64,000 bases of DNA from Paracoccus rhizosphaerae (GTDB taxonomy: Bacteria; Pseudomonadota; Alphaproteobacteria; Rhodobacterales; Rhodobacteraceae): assembly GCF_026162645.1 (NCBI RefSeq), contig NZ_JAOTBE010000006.1:32260-96259 (forward strand). Direction: 5' to 3'. The notes below the pieces were generated by a model. It did no database searches. It was not told the origin of the DNA and was given only the letters and a program-made list of their open reading frames with translations. Positions within the stretch are counted from its first letter, which is position 1. Every line of letters starts with the position of its first letter. The position numbers and the translations under genes are program-made. Of this stretch, positions 26,153-35,557 are shown piece after piece.

Positions 26153-26986
26153 TCACATCTGTGCCCGCGGATGGCGCGACAGGATCGCGTCGCGCAGCGC
26201 GATCGCGTTCATGTGCGGCGCCTCGAAGATCACGTCCAGCCATGCCTTGTCCACCGATCGCTGCGACAGCTCGGCATAGCCCAGGTCGAACTCGATGATG
26301 CGGGGGCAGTGCCGTCCGGCGATGTCGTCGCCCATCTTGCGCAGCAGCGTTTCGGTGTTGGGCCCCTGCTGGATGTTCAGCCGCGCATAGACGGCGATGG
26401 GCCGTTCCGCCTGCAGGATCGCTTCCAGCCGCAGCACATGGTGCCCTGCAAGATCTTCCAGCGCCGCAGGCGGCAGGGACAGGGAGAACGACAGGAAGCT
26501 GCCGGTAAACCCCATCACCTCGAGCAGCAGGCCGAAATCGGACAGGTCCGTCGCACGGCGGTTCTGGACCTGGCGCAGGATCAGCGCGCGCTCGCGGCAG
26601 TCGTGAAACAGCGCCACCTCGTCCGACAGCCACTTGCCATCGCTAGGCGCGACCAGCGCGGGCGTGACCGCGCGGGTCCGCATCACCTGCGGGCGCCAGC
26701 GCCAGTCGGTTCCGGGCGGCAGCTCGATGCGCAGCAGCGAATCGCGCGGTCCAAGCGCGCGTGCATCGGCGGCCTGCAGAAATCGCCCGAGGACATGCTG
26801 AAGGTCCCGCGCCTCGTCCTGCAGGGCGACCGAGACGGGTTTGGCCCGGCGCAGGGCGCTGTCGTGCATCCGCTGCCACTGGCGCGCCGCATGGGCGCGG
26901 ATGCGCCGCCGCAGCCACCCCCTGCCCGGCCTTACCGCCACGCCAGGTCCCGCCCGAACCGGCAGCGCAAGGCGTGCGGATGGCAT
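26153..26986 (-). CDS. DUF6478-like hypothetical protein
   Basis: About 277 residues, with a basic N-terminus (RRRIRAHAARQWQRM), then DLQHVLGRFLQAAD, LPPGTDWRWRPQV and FHDCRERALILRQVQNRRATDL, and a C-terminal stretch FDLGYAELSQRSVDKAWLDVIFEAPHMNAI. The pattern recalls the DUF6478 family of Rhodobacterales, from memory only; the function is unknown. The start is uncertain: the frame is open to 27118, but that would run into phhB, so the ATG at 26986 is used. It lacks a strong ribosome-binding site, and a non-ATG start nearby is possible. Confidence 0.65.
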   Translation of the reverse strand: MPSARLALPVRAGPGVAVRPGRGWLRRRIRAHAARQWQRMHDSALRRAKPVSVALQDEARDLQHVLGRFLQAADARALGPRDSLLRIELPPGTDWRWRPQVMRTRAVTPALVAPSDGKWLSDEVALFHDCRERALILRQVQNRRATDLSDFGLLLEVMGFTGSFLSFSLSLPPAALEDLAGHHVLRLEAILQAERPIAVYARLNIQQGPNTETLLRKMGDDIAGRHCPRIIEFDLGYAELSQRSVDKAWLDVIFEAPHMNAIALRDAILSRHPRAQM

Positions 26987-27080
26987 CTGCCGGAACAAGG
27001 ATCGATCATTCGCCGCAACCCGCCACCACCTGACTGCGACCGGAATAGACGCTGGCAGGACCGGCGACAACCCTTGCGTG

Positions 27081-27416
27081 TCAGGCCACCAGCGCGTCCA
27101 GCCGGGCTGCACAGACAAAATCGTTCCGCGTCAGACCGCCCGCCTCGTGCGTGGTGAAGGTGACGGCGCAATAGCCCCAGCCGAAGGCGATGTCGGGATG
27201 GTGGCCCTGCTTGTTTCCAAGCCAGGCAGCCAAGTTCGCCATCTCGACCGCCTTGGCAAAGCCCTTGAACTCGAATCGGCGGGTGATGGCGGTGCCGTTA
27301 TCAGAGAGCGTCCAGCCGGTCAGCTGGTCCATCATCTGGCGGGCCGTGGCGTCATCCAGCGCGGGCGTGCCGCCCTTGCAGGGTTCACAGGTGCTGGTGG
27401 CAAGATCATCGGTCAT
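27081..27416 (-). CDS. phhB: Pterin-4a-carbinolamine dehydratase
   Basis: PhhB recycles the pterin cofactor of phenylalanine hydroxylase by dehydrating 4a-hydroxytetrahydrobiopterin. The 111-residue protein contains GWTLSDNGTAITRRFEFKGF, the catalytic region NKQGHHPDIAFGWGYCAVTFTTHEAGGLTRND, all typical of the PCD/DCoH family. The N-terminus (CEPCKGGTPAL) is also usual. It starts 9 bases after the phhA stop with GGAG spanning the junction. Confidence 0.95.
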   Translation of the reverse strand: MTDDLATSTCEPCKGGTPALDDATARQMMDQLTGWTLSDNGTAITRRFEFKGFAKAVEMANLAAWLGNKQGHHPDIAFGWGYCAVTFTTHEAGGLTRNDFVCAARLDALVA

Positions 27417-27425
27417 GGCATCTCC

Positions 27426-28217
27426 TCAGGCGGCCGTCTTGGGCGGATATTTCGGTTCGTGCAGCCCCAGTGCACGGGCCTGGCCGATGTCGGCCAGCAG
27501 GTCGCGCCTGGCGGCGGCGAACAGGTCGTCCAGATCGTCTATCACGAAATAGACCGGCTGGTGGATGTCGATGCGATAGGGCGTGCGCAGGATGTCGATG
27601 ACATCGAAGGGCCGGTGTTCCGGCTGGCCCGAGATCGCCCAGGGCAGTTCGGTGACGGAACTCGCCAGCCCCGACCCCAGGGCCTTCAACTGGTCACCTT
27701 CCCGCATCAGCCCGAACTCGATCGAGAACCAATAAAGGCGGATCAGCCAGCTGTAGTCGGCTTTGTCGCAGCGGGTCCCCGCCTCGCCGATGGCCTGGCT
27801 GAAGGCCGCAAAGGCCGGATCCGTCAGCAGCGGCGTATGACCGAAGATCTCGTGGAAGATGTCCGGCTCCTCGATATAGTCGAAGTGCTGGCGCTTGCGG
27901 ATGAAGCTGGCGGCAGGGAAGGTGCGGTTGGCCAGCATGCCGAAGAAGCGGCCAAAGCCGATCAGCGCCGGCACGGGTTCCACCCGCCAGCCGGTCAGCG
28001 TGCCCAGCTTCGCCGACACGTCGGGACATTGCGGCACGCGGTCGGTTGGCAGGTCCAGAAGCTCCAGCCCGCGCAGATAGGGGGCGGCCATGTGCCGCTG
28101 CGCCGCTGGCATCTGCTGGGCGACAAGATCGCGCCAGACAGCGTCTTCGTCGGCGTCATAGGCGATGAAGCCCTGCGCATCGGGATGTTTCGCTTCGTAT
28201 TCAGTCGATTTGGGCAT
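27426..28217 (-). CDS. phhA: Phenylalanine 4-hydroxylase
   Basis: The enzyme converts phenylalanine to tyrosine using a reduced pterin, oxygen and non-haem iron. The 263-residue monodomain protein matches the bacterial length. Iron ligands are visible as the two His in FHEIFGHTPLL and the Glu in YWFSIEFGL. The ATG at 28217 is preceded by GAGGAGG nine bases upstream. A TATACT -10-like hexamer (28240-28245 on the complement) suggests the start site lies just upstream. It forms an operon with phhB and is divergent from an Lrp-type gene, a likely regulator. Confidence 0.96.
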   Translation of the reverse strand: MPKSTEYEAKHPDAQGFIAYDADEDAVWRDLVAQQMPAAQRHMAAPYLRGLELLDLPTDRVPQCPDVSAKLGTLTGWRVEPVPALIGFGRFFGMLANRTFPAASFIRKRQHFDYIEEPDIFHEIFGHTPLLTDPAFAAFSQAIGEAGTRCDKADYSWLIRLYWFSIEFGLMREGDQLKALGSGLASSVTELPWAISGQPEHRPFDVIDILRTPYRIDIHQPVYFVIDDLDDLFAAARRDLLADIGQARALGLHEPKYPPKTAA

Positions 28218-28335
28218 GATGGGTTCCTCCTCAGGGTTCAGTATACCCCGGATCGGCGGCAAACCTTGCCAGAATCCCTTACCAAATGCGACAACAGGGC
28301 ACAGCATTCCCAAAGGCGCGCGATGTGGAAACCCG

Positions 28336-28797
28336 ATGCCCGAATTGGACGAAACCGACCGCCGCCTTCTGCGGCTTTTTCAGCGCGACACGACATTATC
28401 GACTCAGGCTCTCGCCGAGGCTGCCGGCCTTTCGACCTCGCCGGCCTGGCGGCGCCTTCGCCGCCTGATCGAGACGGGGGTGATCGACCGCCAGGTGGCC
28501 CTTGTCACGCCCGCACAGGCCGGGCTGCACGCCATGGCCTATGTCCAGGTGTCGCTGCTGGACCATACCGAGCCGTCGCTGGCGCGCTTCGACCGCTTCG
28601 TTCAGACCGAGGATCAGGTTCTGGAATGTGCGACCATCACCGGCACCTCGGATTACCAGCTGAAGATCATTGCACCCGACCCCGAGGGGCTGGAGCATTT
28701 CCTGATGCGCCGGATGCTGCCCCTGGGCATCATCCGCAGCACGGTGACGCATTTCATCCTGCGCCAGACGAAATACACAACCGCCCTGCCCTTGTGA
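28336..28797 (+). CDS. Lrp/AsnC family regulator divergent from phhAB
   Basis: This 153-residue protein has an N-terminal winged helix-turn-helix (LDETDRRLLRLFQRDTTLSTQALAEAAGLSTSPAWRRLRRL) and a C-terminal RAM ligand-binding domain (VLECATITGTSDYQLKII). The 118-base region shared with phhA suggests it controls phenylalanine catabolism, perhaps in response to an aromatic amino acid; this is inference from position. Its TGA directly abuts the reverse-oriented stop of the cardiolipin synthase gene. Confidence 0.92.
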   Translation: MPELDETDRRLLRLFQRDTTLSTQALAEAAGLSTSPAWRRLRRLIETGVIDRQVALVTPAQAGLHAMAYVQVSLLDHTEPSLARFDRFVQTEDQVLECATITGTSDYQLKIIAPDPEGLEHFLMRRMLPLGIIRSTVTHFILRQTKYTTALPL

Positions 28798-30237
28798 TCA
28801 CAACAGCGGTGATGCGAGCGCCAGCAGATTGTTGCGCATCCGGCGCCCCCTGCTCCAGCCCCTCACCTCCTCCAGCGTCAGTTCGTGCGCGCGTTCGACA
28901 TAGGTCTTCTGGCGGGCGTCCAGCTCGGCCACGACCTCGCGGTCGATGATGGCCATGTTGACCTCGTAGTTCAGCTCGAAGCTGCGCCGGTCCAGGTTGG
29001 CGCTGCCGATCATCGCCATCTGCCCGTCCACCGTCATGATCTTGGAATGCAGCAACCCGCCCTCGAACAGCATCAGCCGGACACCCGCCGCCAGCAGGCC
29101 ATAGTAGAACCCCTGGCTGGTCGCGCCGACGATCAGGCTGTCGTTGCGCGCCGGCAGCAGCATGGTCACGTGAACGCCCCGCCGCGCGGCGGCCCGGATC
29201 GCCGCATCCAGCGCCGCGTCGGGCACATAATAGGGCGTCGTTATGACCACCCGGTCACGTGCCGCGTGCAGCATTCCCGACAGGCAGTCCGACATGCTGC
29301 CCGCCCGCAGGTCGGGCCCCGTCGCGATGACCTGCGTGATACTGCCGGGATCGGCGACCGGCTGGACCGGCTGCAGCATGTCGCCCAGGTCGCGGCCGGT
29401 ATAGCTCATCCAGTCACCCAAGAAGACCGCCTGCAGTTGCCGGACCGCCGGTCCCTCGACCGAAACCAGAAGATCGACCCAGGGCGCGAAACGCGGCTTG
29501 ATGGCGAAGGCCGTGTCCGACCCGTTCCGGCTTCCGGTGAAGGCGATGCGGTTGTCGATCACCACGATCTTGCGGTGGTTGCGCAGGTCCAGCCGCTGGA
29601 ACAGGATGCTGACGAAGGGCAGGCCCCAAGGGAAGGCGGTCACGCACTCCGCCCCGCCCTGCTGCATGCGGTCCCAGATCTCGGACCGCACGATGCCGCG
29701 CGATCCCAGGGCGTCGACGATGACCCGGCACTGGACGCCCCGCGCCTCGGCGCGGATGATCGCCTCGGCCAGCTTGATGCCGCTGACATCGGGCAGCCAG
29801 ATGTAGAAGACCACATGCACATGATCCTGCGCGGCGTCGATCGCCTCGACCATCCGGTCGATGGCCGCATCGCTTTCAGGCAGCAGGCGGATGCGGTTGC
29901 CGCTGACCGGCGGCATCCCTCCGACCGCCGCGTTGGCTGCCGTCACCGCCCGCGTGTCGTCGGGCACCGGCGGCCATGTCGCGGGGCTGGGGCTGCGCAG
30001 CCCGGTCAGCCGGTCGCGCACGTCGGCCATGCGCTGGACCTCGGCCCGGTTCATGCGCACCTCGCCGAACAGCAGATATGCCAGCACACCCAAGACCGGC
30101 ACCGCCTGCACCACCATGACCCAGACCAGCCGCACCGACGGCTCGGTCCGCGGGCGCAGCAGCACGCGCACGATGACCGCCAGCGACAGCGAAGTATGCA
30201 GCAGGAAGAACAGCGTGGCCCACATGGGCCGCATCAT
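28798..30237 (-). CDS. cls: Cardiolipin synthase
   Basis: The enzyme makes cardiolipin from phosphatidylglycerol in the inner membrane. The 479-residue protein has two N-terminal membrane helices (about 2-24 and 35-57), a PLDNc-like segment with [10 protein letters not shown], and two HKD motifs: [19 protein letters not shown] near 220 and [20 protein letters not shown] near 400. That architecture is the ClsA type. The start is MMRP at 30237 or the second Met at 30234, both with GGCGGGA close upstream; the open frame beyond is antisense to accD and rejected. Confidence 0.93.
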   Translation of the reverse strand: MMRPMWATLFFLLHTSLSLAVIVRVLLRPRTEPSVRLVWVMVVQAVPVLGVLAYLLFGEVRMNRAEVQRMADVRDRLTGLRSPSPATWPPVPDDTRAVTAANAAVGGMPPVSGNRIRLLPESDAAIDRMVEAIDAAQDHVHVVFYIWLPDVSGIKLAEAIIRAEARGVQCRVIVDALGSRGIVRSEIWDRMQQGGAECVTAFPWGLPFVSILFQRLDLRNHRKIVVIDNRIAFTGSRNGSDTAFAIKPRFAPWVDLLVSVEGPAVRQLQAVFLGDWMSYTGRDLGDMLQPVQPVADPGSITQVIATGPDLRAGSMSDCLSGMLHAARDRVVITTPYYVPDAALDAAIRAAARRGVHVTMLLPARNDSLIVGATSQGFYYGLLAAGVRLMLFEGGLLHSKIMTVDGQMAMIGSANLDRRSFELNYEVNMAIIDREVVAELDARQKTYVERAHELTLEEVRGWSRGRRMRNNLLALASPLL

Positions 30238-30312
30238 TCCCGCCCGACCCGGCAATTGCAATTCCCCCCGTTGGGGCCTATCTGGGGCGGGAAACAGCCA
30301 AGGCCCTTCGCG

Positions 30313-31242
30313 ATGAACTGGATCACGAACTACGTCCGCCCGCGCATCAACTCGCTGTTCTCGCGCCGCGAGGTGCCCGAGAACCTGTGGACGAAGTGCC
30401 CCGAATGCGGGACGATGTTGTTTCACCGCGAACTGTCGGACAACCTGAACGTCTGCACCAACTGCGACCACCACATGGCGATCACGCCACGCGACCGCTT
30501 CGCGGCGCTGTTCGACGGCGGCGCCTTCCTCGAGGTGAAGGTGCCCGACCCGGTCGCCGACCCGCTGCAGTTCCGCGACCAGAAGAAATACCCCGACCGC
30601 ATGAAGGCCGCGCAGAAAGCCACCGGCGAAAAAGAGGCCATGCTGGTCGCCGAGGGCGAGATCGGGCGCACCCCCGTCATCGCCGCCGGCCAGGACTTCA
30701 GCTTCATGGCCGGGTCGATGGGCATGTATGTCGGCAACGCCATCGTCGCCGCCGCCGAACGCGCCGTCGAAACCGGCAAGCCGCTGGTGCTCTTCTCCGC
30801 TGCCGGTGGTGCGCGCATGCAGGAAGGCATCCTGTCGCTGATGCAGATGCCCCGCACCACCGTTGCGGTCGAGATGCTGAAGGAAGCCGGCATCCCCTAT
30901 ATCGTCGTCCTGACCCACCCCACGACCGGGGGCGTCACCGCCAGCTATGCCATGCTGGGCGACATCCAGATCGCCGAACCGAACGCGCTGATCTGCTTCG
31001 CCGGACCCCGCGTCATCGAACAGACCATCCGCGAGAAACTGCCCGAGGGCTTCCAGCGCGCCGAATACCTGCTGGAACATGGCATGCTGGACCGCGTGAC
31101 GCACCGCAAGCAGCTGCGCGACGACTTGATCTCGATCCTGCGCATGCTGGGCGGCCTGCCCGCGCCCACCCGCGCCGACCTTCCGGCCCCCGCCACGCCC
31201 GACATCGCGCCGCCCCCGCAGGCGGCGGCGCCGGCGGAATAA
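30313..31242 (+). CDS. accD: Acetyl-CoA carboxylase carboxyltransferase beta subunit
   Basis: AccD is the zinc-containing beta subunit of carboxyltransferase, which makes malonyl-CoA for fatty acid synthesis. The 309-residue protein has a four-cysteine zinc finger (Cys29, Cys32, Cys48, Cys51), then the crotonase-like core with [25 protein letters not shown] and [17 protein letters not shown]. The C-terminus is a proline/alanine-rich tail. It is followed by folC after 56 bases, a common arrangement in proteobacteria. Confidence 0.98.
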   Translation: MNWITNYVRPRINSLFSRREVPENLWTKCPECGTMLFHRELSDNLNVCTNCDHHMAITPRDRFAALFDGGAFLEVKVPDPVADPLQFRDQKKYPDRMKAAQKATGEKEAMLVAEGEIGRTPVIAAGQDFSFMAGSMGMYVGNAIVAAAERAVETGKPLVLFSAAGGARMQEGILSLMQMPRTTVAVEMLKEAGIPYIVVLTHPTTGGVTASYAMLGDIQIAEPNALICFAGPRVIEQTIREKLPEGFQRAEYLLEHGMLDRVTHRKQLRDDLISILRMLGGLPAPTRADLPAPATPDIAPPPQAAAPAE

Positions 31243-31272
31243 CCTTCTTCTTTGTCACAATACCCCGGGGGT

Positions 31273-31290
31273 CCGGGGGCCGGCCCCCGG
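31273..31290. repeat. Perfect 18-bp GC palindrome between accD and folC
   Basis: The sequence is CCGGGGGCCGGCCCCCGG, self-complementary over its full length. It ends nine bases before the folC ATG. It could act as an attenuating hairpin. Similar GC palindromes occur after map and at the end of the DsbD-like gene. Confidence 0.7.
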
Positions 31291-31298
31291 CGGTATCC

Positions 31299-32567
31299 AT
31301 GAGCCAATCCGACCAGATCCTGGCGCGCCTGATGGCGCTGCACCCCAAGGTCATCGACCTGTCGCTGGACCGGATGCACCGCATCCTGGCCGCGCTCGGC
31401 CATCCCGAACGCGCGATCCCGCCGGTGATCCACATCGCCGGCACCAACGGCAAGGGCAGCACGCAAGCGATGATCCGCGCCGGACTGCAGGCCGGCGGCG
31501 CGCGCGTCCACGCCTATACCTCGCCGCACCTGGCGCATTTCCATGAACGTATCCGGCTGGCGGGCGATCTGATCGGCGAAGACACCCTCGCCGCCACGCT
31601 CGAGGAGTGCGAGGCCGCGAATGACGGCCAGCCGATCACCTTCTTCGAGATCACGACCGCCGCTGCCTTCCTGGCCTTCTCTCGCGTGCCTGCGGACTAT
31701 ACCCTGCTCGAGGTCGGGCTTGGCGGCCGCTTGGACGCGACCAATGTCGTGGACGCTCCGCGGCTGACGGTCATCACGCCGGTATCGATTGACCACACCC
31801 AGTATCTGGGCGACACGCTGCCCCTCATCGCCGGCGAAAAGGCGGGGATCATCAAGCCGCGCGTCCCAGTCATCGTGGGCCCGCAAGAGGACGAGGCCCT
31901 GCGCGTGATCGAGACGCGCGCCCAAGGCCTCACGGCCCCGATCGTCGCCTATGGGCAGCACTGGATGATCCAGCCCGACCGCGACGGCATGGTGTTCCAG
32001 GACGATCACGGCCTGTGGGACCTGCCGCTGCCGAACCTGATCGGGCCGCACCAGATCCAGAATGCCGGCACGGCGCTGGCCGCTCTGCGCGCCCTCGGCG
32101 CGACCGAGGCGCAGGCCCGCGCGGCCGTCACCCAGGCCGAATGGCCGGCCCGCATGCAGCGCCTGCGCCGTGGTCCGCTGGTCGACTTGGCCGGCCGGGC
32201 CGAGCTGTGGCTGGACGGCGGCCACAACCCTGCAGGCGGAGAGGCTCTGGCAGCCACGCTGTCGGCCCTGCCCCCCCGCCCGACCCACCTGATCTGTGGG
32301 ATGTTGAACACCAAGGACATCGCCGGATATCTGCGTCCGCTGGCAGCCCATGCGGCCAGCCTGACCGCGATCGACATCCCCGGCGAAGAGAACACGCTGC
32401 CCGCCGCGGAAACCGCGCGGATCGCGGGTCTGGTCGGCATCCCCACAGGCACCGCACCCGACGCGAGCCAGGCCATCCGCAAGATCACCGCCAACGATCC
32501 CGAGGCCCGCATCCTGATCTGCGGCTCTCTCTATCTGGCGGGCCGCATCCTGCGCGAGAACGGCTGA
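31299..32567 (+). CDS. folC: Bifunctional dihydrofolate synthase/folylpolyglutamate synthase
   Basis: FolC joins dihydropteroate to glutamate and extends polyglutamate tails. The 422-residue Mur-ligase-family protein has the ATP loop IAGTNGKGS at residues 46-54, YTSPHLAHFHERIR, EVGLGGRLDATNVV, and SIDHTQYLGDTLPLIAGEKAGI. A C-terminal segment ICGMLNTKDIAGYL is also typical. The ribosome-binding region is occupied by the GC palindrome just upstream, so translation may depend on accD. Confidence 0.97.
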   Translation: MSQSDQILARLMALHPKVIDLSLDRMHRILAALGHPERAIPPVIHIAGTNGKGSTQAMIRAGLQAGGARVHAYTSPHLAHFHERIRLAGDLIGEDTLAATLEECEAANDGQPITFFEITTAAAFLAFSRVPADYTLLEVGLGGRLDATNVVDAPRLTVITPVSIDHTQYLGDTLPLIAGEKAGIIKPRVPVIVGPQEDEALRVIETRAQGLTAPIVAYGQHWMIQPDRDGMVFQDDHGLWDLPLPNLIGPHQIQNAGTALAALRALGATEAQARAAVTQAEWPARMQRLRRGPLVDLAGRAELWLDGGHNPAGGEALAATLSALPPRPTHLICGMLNTKDIAGYLRPLAAHAASLTAIDIPGEENTLPAAETARIAGLVGIPTGTAPDASQAIRKITANDPEARILICGSLYLAGRILRENG

Positions 32568-32863
32568 CACGCGGCAGGCCAGCGTTACAGGCGCAATCGC
32601 CTGATAGATCGACCCGCAATCACTCCGACCCAGTCAGACCAGCTACGTGACCTCACCACCAGCCGCCGGGCGCCGGGACGTTTCACGCTGGGGCACCACC
32701 GGCCCATGACTTGCACGGGTCCGCATGTGACGCCGGTCCCGACTTCAGCCGATCTGCACTGATCTTCCCACCCTCGGCGAAAGATCGGAATACCCATATG
32801 GACGTCAGGGTCCGGTCCTGATCGTCCGCCGGCCGCTATGCGTCGCGTGATCGGCCCGCCGCG
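32568..32863. other. Intergenic region between convergent folC and acyl-CoA ligase genes
   Basis: Nearly 300 bases with no gene that I can support. One 70-codon minus-strand frame exists but has no ribosome-binding site or family resemblance. No clear hairpin with a T run is seen. Confidence 0.5.
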
Positions 32864-34747
32864 TCAGTCGGCCGCCCAGTCCCAGGCGCAGGTGAACTGA
32901 CCCAGCCGCCGCCTGACCTCGGCCTCATCGTCCACGCGCGTGATCTGGGCCACCAGACCGCGCTTCCTGTCCTCCTCGACGGCCACCACCCTGGCGCCGG
33001 TGCCGGACAGCGCCTTGTCATAGACGCGGGTGATCGCCAGCTTGCGCAAGGCGGGCTTGAAAATCTTGCCGACGGCGGTCTTGGGCAGCTCCGGCAGGAT
33101 CTCGATATGCTTGGGGACCGCCGCGCGTTCGTGGATATGGGCCTTGGCATGGGCCATCAGATCCTCGATCGCGACTGAGGCCCCCTCGACCAGCTCGACA
33201 TAGGCGCAGGGCAGCTCGCCCGCAAAGGCGTCCGGCTGGCCGATGGCCCCCACGAAGGACACCGACGGGTGGGACAGCAGCCCCTCCTCGATCTCGGCCG
33301 GATCGATGTTGTGGCCACCGCGGATGATCAGGTCCTTGGCCCGTCCGGTGATCCACAGATACCCGTCGGAATCAATGCGCCCCAGGTCCCCGGTGCGAAG
33401 ATAGCGGTCCTCGGCGAACAGCTTGTGGTTCTTGTCAGCCTCGGTATAGGTCGAGCCGGGAAAGACGCCGGGATTGGCGACGCAGATCTCTCCGACCTCG
33501 TCGACACCGCATTCGTGGATCTGCCCGCTGTCCGAGTGGTTCAGGATCCGCACTTGCGTGTAAGGCAGCGGGATCCCGACCGAGCCGACCTTCTTCAGAC
33601 CCTCCAGCGGGTTGCAGCTGACCAAGCAGGTCGCCTCGGTCAGGCCATAGCCTTCAGCGATCTCGACCCCGGTTGCGGCCTTGAAGCGGTTGTAAAGCTC
33701 GACCGGCAGGGGCGCCGATCCGGAAATGGCGGTCTTGAGGCTGCTGACGTCGGCGTCGACCGGGCGCTGCATCAGCGCGGCGATGGCCGTCGGCACGGTG
33801 ATCAGGAAGGTCGCCTGCCAGCGCTCGATCAGCTTCCAGAAATTGTCGAAGACACCCTCGCCCCGATAGCCTGCGGGCGTGGGCATGACCACATGCGCGC
33901 CGGATGCGATGCAGGACATCAGCACCGGATAGGCCGCGAAGACATGAAACATCGGCAGCGGGCACATCAGCACGTCGGTTTCGTCGAACAGCAAGGTGCC
34001 GCCCAGCCAGCCGTTGTAGATCATGCCCGAATACTTGTGCTGCGCGACCTTCGGTGTGCCGGTCGTGCCGCCGGTGTGGAAATAGGCCGCCACGCGATCT
34101 TGCGCGGGGTCGTCGAAATCCAGCCGCGTGTGCTTGCAGCCGCTGGCGGCGGCCTCGAAGTTCAGGACCTTCGCGTGGTGGCGCGTCTTCACCCTCGGGC
34201 GGATCAGCGGCACGATCCAGCGCTTGAGACCGCGCAGATGGCGGTTCAGGTCGACCTCGATCACGTGGGTCACGTCGGGCGACTGCGCGACGGCTTCGGC
34301 CGCCTTCTGCGCCACGTCGGTCTTGGGGAATGACCGCAGCGTCACAAGGACCTTGGCCCTGGTCTCGCGCAGGATGCCGGCGATCTGCTGGGCGTCCAGC
34401 AGCGGGTTGATCGGGTTCACGATGCCGGCGGTCGCGCCGGCCAGCAGCACCACCGGGGTTTCCACGGTGTTGGGCAGCAGATAGGCGACGGTGTCCGTGG
34501 GACCCACGCCCAGGCTGCGGAACAGGTTGGCGGTCTCGGTCACCCGCTCGAGCAGCTCCTGCCAACTGAGCGTGGTCGAGGGCGCGCGCGGTCCCGACAG
34601 CAGCTGGAACGAGATCGCCGGCCGCTGCGGGTGGCGTTCGGCCGTGCGCGCCAGAAAGTCATAGATGGTCACGGGCAGGTCGCGCGCCTGATAGTCGCAT
34701 TCGCTCTCGATCCTGTCGCGGTCCCCCAAGGTGCTGAACTTGGCCAT
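32864..34747 (-). CDS. AMP-forming acyl-CoA ligase
   Basis: The 627-residue protein activates a carboxylic acid to its CoA thioester through an acyl-adenylate. AMP-binding signatures are present: YFHTGGTTGTPKVAQHKYSG (P-loop), ISGSAPLPVELYNRF, EGYGLTEATC, YLRTGDLGRIDSDGYLWITGRAKDLI, and PKTAVGKIFKP with the C-terminal Lys. Fatty or related acids are plausible; the substrate cannot be read. Length is above the 510-560 of many acyl-CoA synthetases, with a longer C-terminus and an insertion near 175-200. The ATG at 34747 has a GGAGG upstream. Confidence 0.9.
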   Translation of the reverse strand: MAKFSTLGDRDRIESECDYQARDLPVTIYDFLARTAERHPQRPAISFQLLSGPRAPSTTLSWQELLERVTETANLFRSLGVGPTDTVAYLLPNTVETPVVLLAGATAGIVNPINPLLDAQQIAGILRETRAKVLVTLRSFPKTDVAQKAAEAVAQSPDVTHVIEVDLNRHLRGLKRWIVPLIRPRVKTRHHAKVLNFEAAASGCKHTRLDFDDPAQDRVAAYFHTGGTTGTPKVAQHKYSGMIYNGWLGGTLLFDETDVLMCPLPMFHVFAAYPVLMSCIASGAHVVMPTPAGYRGEGVFDNFWKLIERWQATFLITVPTAIAALMQRPVDADVSSLKTAISGSAPLPVELYNRFKAATGVEIAEGYGLTEATCLVSCNPLEGLKKVGSVGIPLPYTQVRILNHSDSGQIHECGVDEVGEICVANPGVFPGSTYTEADKNHKLFAEDRYLRTGDLGRIDSDGYLWITGRAKDLIIRGGHNIDPAEIEEGLLSHPSVSFVGAIGQPDAFAGELPCAYVELVEGASVAIEDLMAHAKAHIHERAAVPKHIEILPELPKTAVGKIFKPALRKLAITRVYDKALSGTGARVVAVEEDRKRGLVAQITRVDDEAEVRRRLGQFTCAWDWAAD

Positions 34748-34929
34748 CTGATCCTCCTTCGCGGCCGCTGGCACGACCCTCCCTGCCGCGGCAGGATGTC
34801 CCGAAGGCGGCGCGGTGGGCAAGTCCCTGTGCCCCGGACCCCGGCAAGAACGCCGCGTCATCCGGCGGCGTGGGGGTTGGCGGCGACCCGCCCAGATGCG
34901 AAAGACTGGACAACATCGCCTACCGATCC

Positions 34930-34966
34930 TTAAGGTTGTTTGTGTAGACCACCTCTGCAACCTTAA
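34930..34966. promoter_or_regulatory. 9-bp perfect inverted repeat upstream of CAP lipoprotein gene
   Basis: TTAAGGTTG (34930-34938) and CAACCTTAA (34958-34966) are perfect inverted copies separated by 19 bases. The right arm ends 22 bases before the ATG at 34989. The AT content of the arms is unusual for this GC-rich DNA. An operator for a dimeric regulator is plausible. Confidence 0.5.
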
Positions 34967-34988
34967 CGGACATGGAAGAAGAAGGCAG

Positions 34989-35552
34989 ATGGCAGACACA
35001 CCGCACGGACGACCGATGCGCATGCTTGTGCTGTGCGGGCTGGTCTTGGCCGGCTGCGCCACCACGCAAGGCGGGGACCTGGGGATCGATCCCTATGCCG
35101 TCCAGATCGCCGAACCGGGCGAGGCGACCTGCACCGCTACCAGCGCCTCCGACAACGCGGCAGGCGCTGCGGCGACGAACCGCGCCCGCAGCAGCGCGGG
35201 GCTTCCTGCGGTGACGGCGCGGCCGGTCTTGGCGCAGGTGGCGGCCGCACATGCTTGCGACATGGCCCGGCGCGGGCGCATGACCCATATCGGCAGCACG
35301 ACGACCGGGCCGGCGGCGCGGGTGCGCGCGGCGGGCTATGCGCCCTCGGTCACGGCCGAAAACATCGCCGCCGGACCTTATGCCCTGCCCCGCGTGCTGC
35401 AGGAATGGAACGCGTCCCAAGGGCACCGGACCAACATCCTGCTGCCCCAGGTGCGCGATTTCGGCATCGGCCGGGCCGTCGGCGCCGACGGGCGCACCGT
35501 CTATTGGTCGGCCGTCTATGCGGCGCCGCGACAGGGGCCGGTACGCCGCTAG
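34989..35552 (+). CDS. CAP-domain (SCP/PR-1-like) lipoprotein
   Basis: The 187-residue protein has a lipoprotein signal (MRMLVLCGLVLAGC, lipobox LAGC) and a CAP domain: AHACDMARRGRMTHIG, AENIAAG, and WNASQGHRTNILLPQVRDFGIG with the conserved His and Glu cluster. Bacterial CAP proteins are extracytoplasmic and their activity is mostly unknown. Start choice lies between Met at 34989 and MRML at 35016; both keep the lipobox. It is divergent from the acyl-CoA ligase gene and has a 9-bp inverted repeat just upstream. Confidence 0.85.
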   Translation: MADTPHGRPMRMLVLCGLVLAGCATTQGGDLGIDPYAVQIAEPGEATCTATSASDNAAGAAATNRARSSAGLPAVTARPVLAQVAAAHACDMARRGRMTHIGSTTTGPAARVRAAGYAPSVTAENIAAGPYALPRVLQEWNASQGHRTNILLPQVRDFGIGRAVGADGRTVYWSAVYAAPRQGPVRR

Positions 35553-35557
35553 GCCGG

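Noticed and set aside
28885..30312. Plus-strand open frame continuous with accD over the cardiolipin synthase gene
   Set aside because: accD has a clear start at 30313; the earlier part is antisense to cls and has no accD homology.
32585..32797. 70-codon minus-strand frame between folC and the acyl-CoA ligase
   Set aside because: No initiation signal and no similarity; it fits chance in GC-rich DNA.
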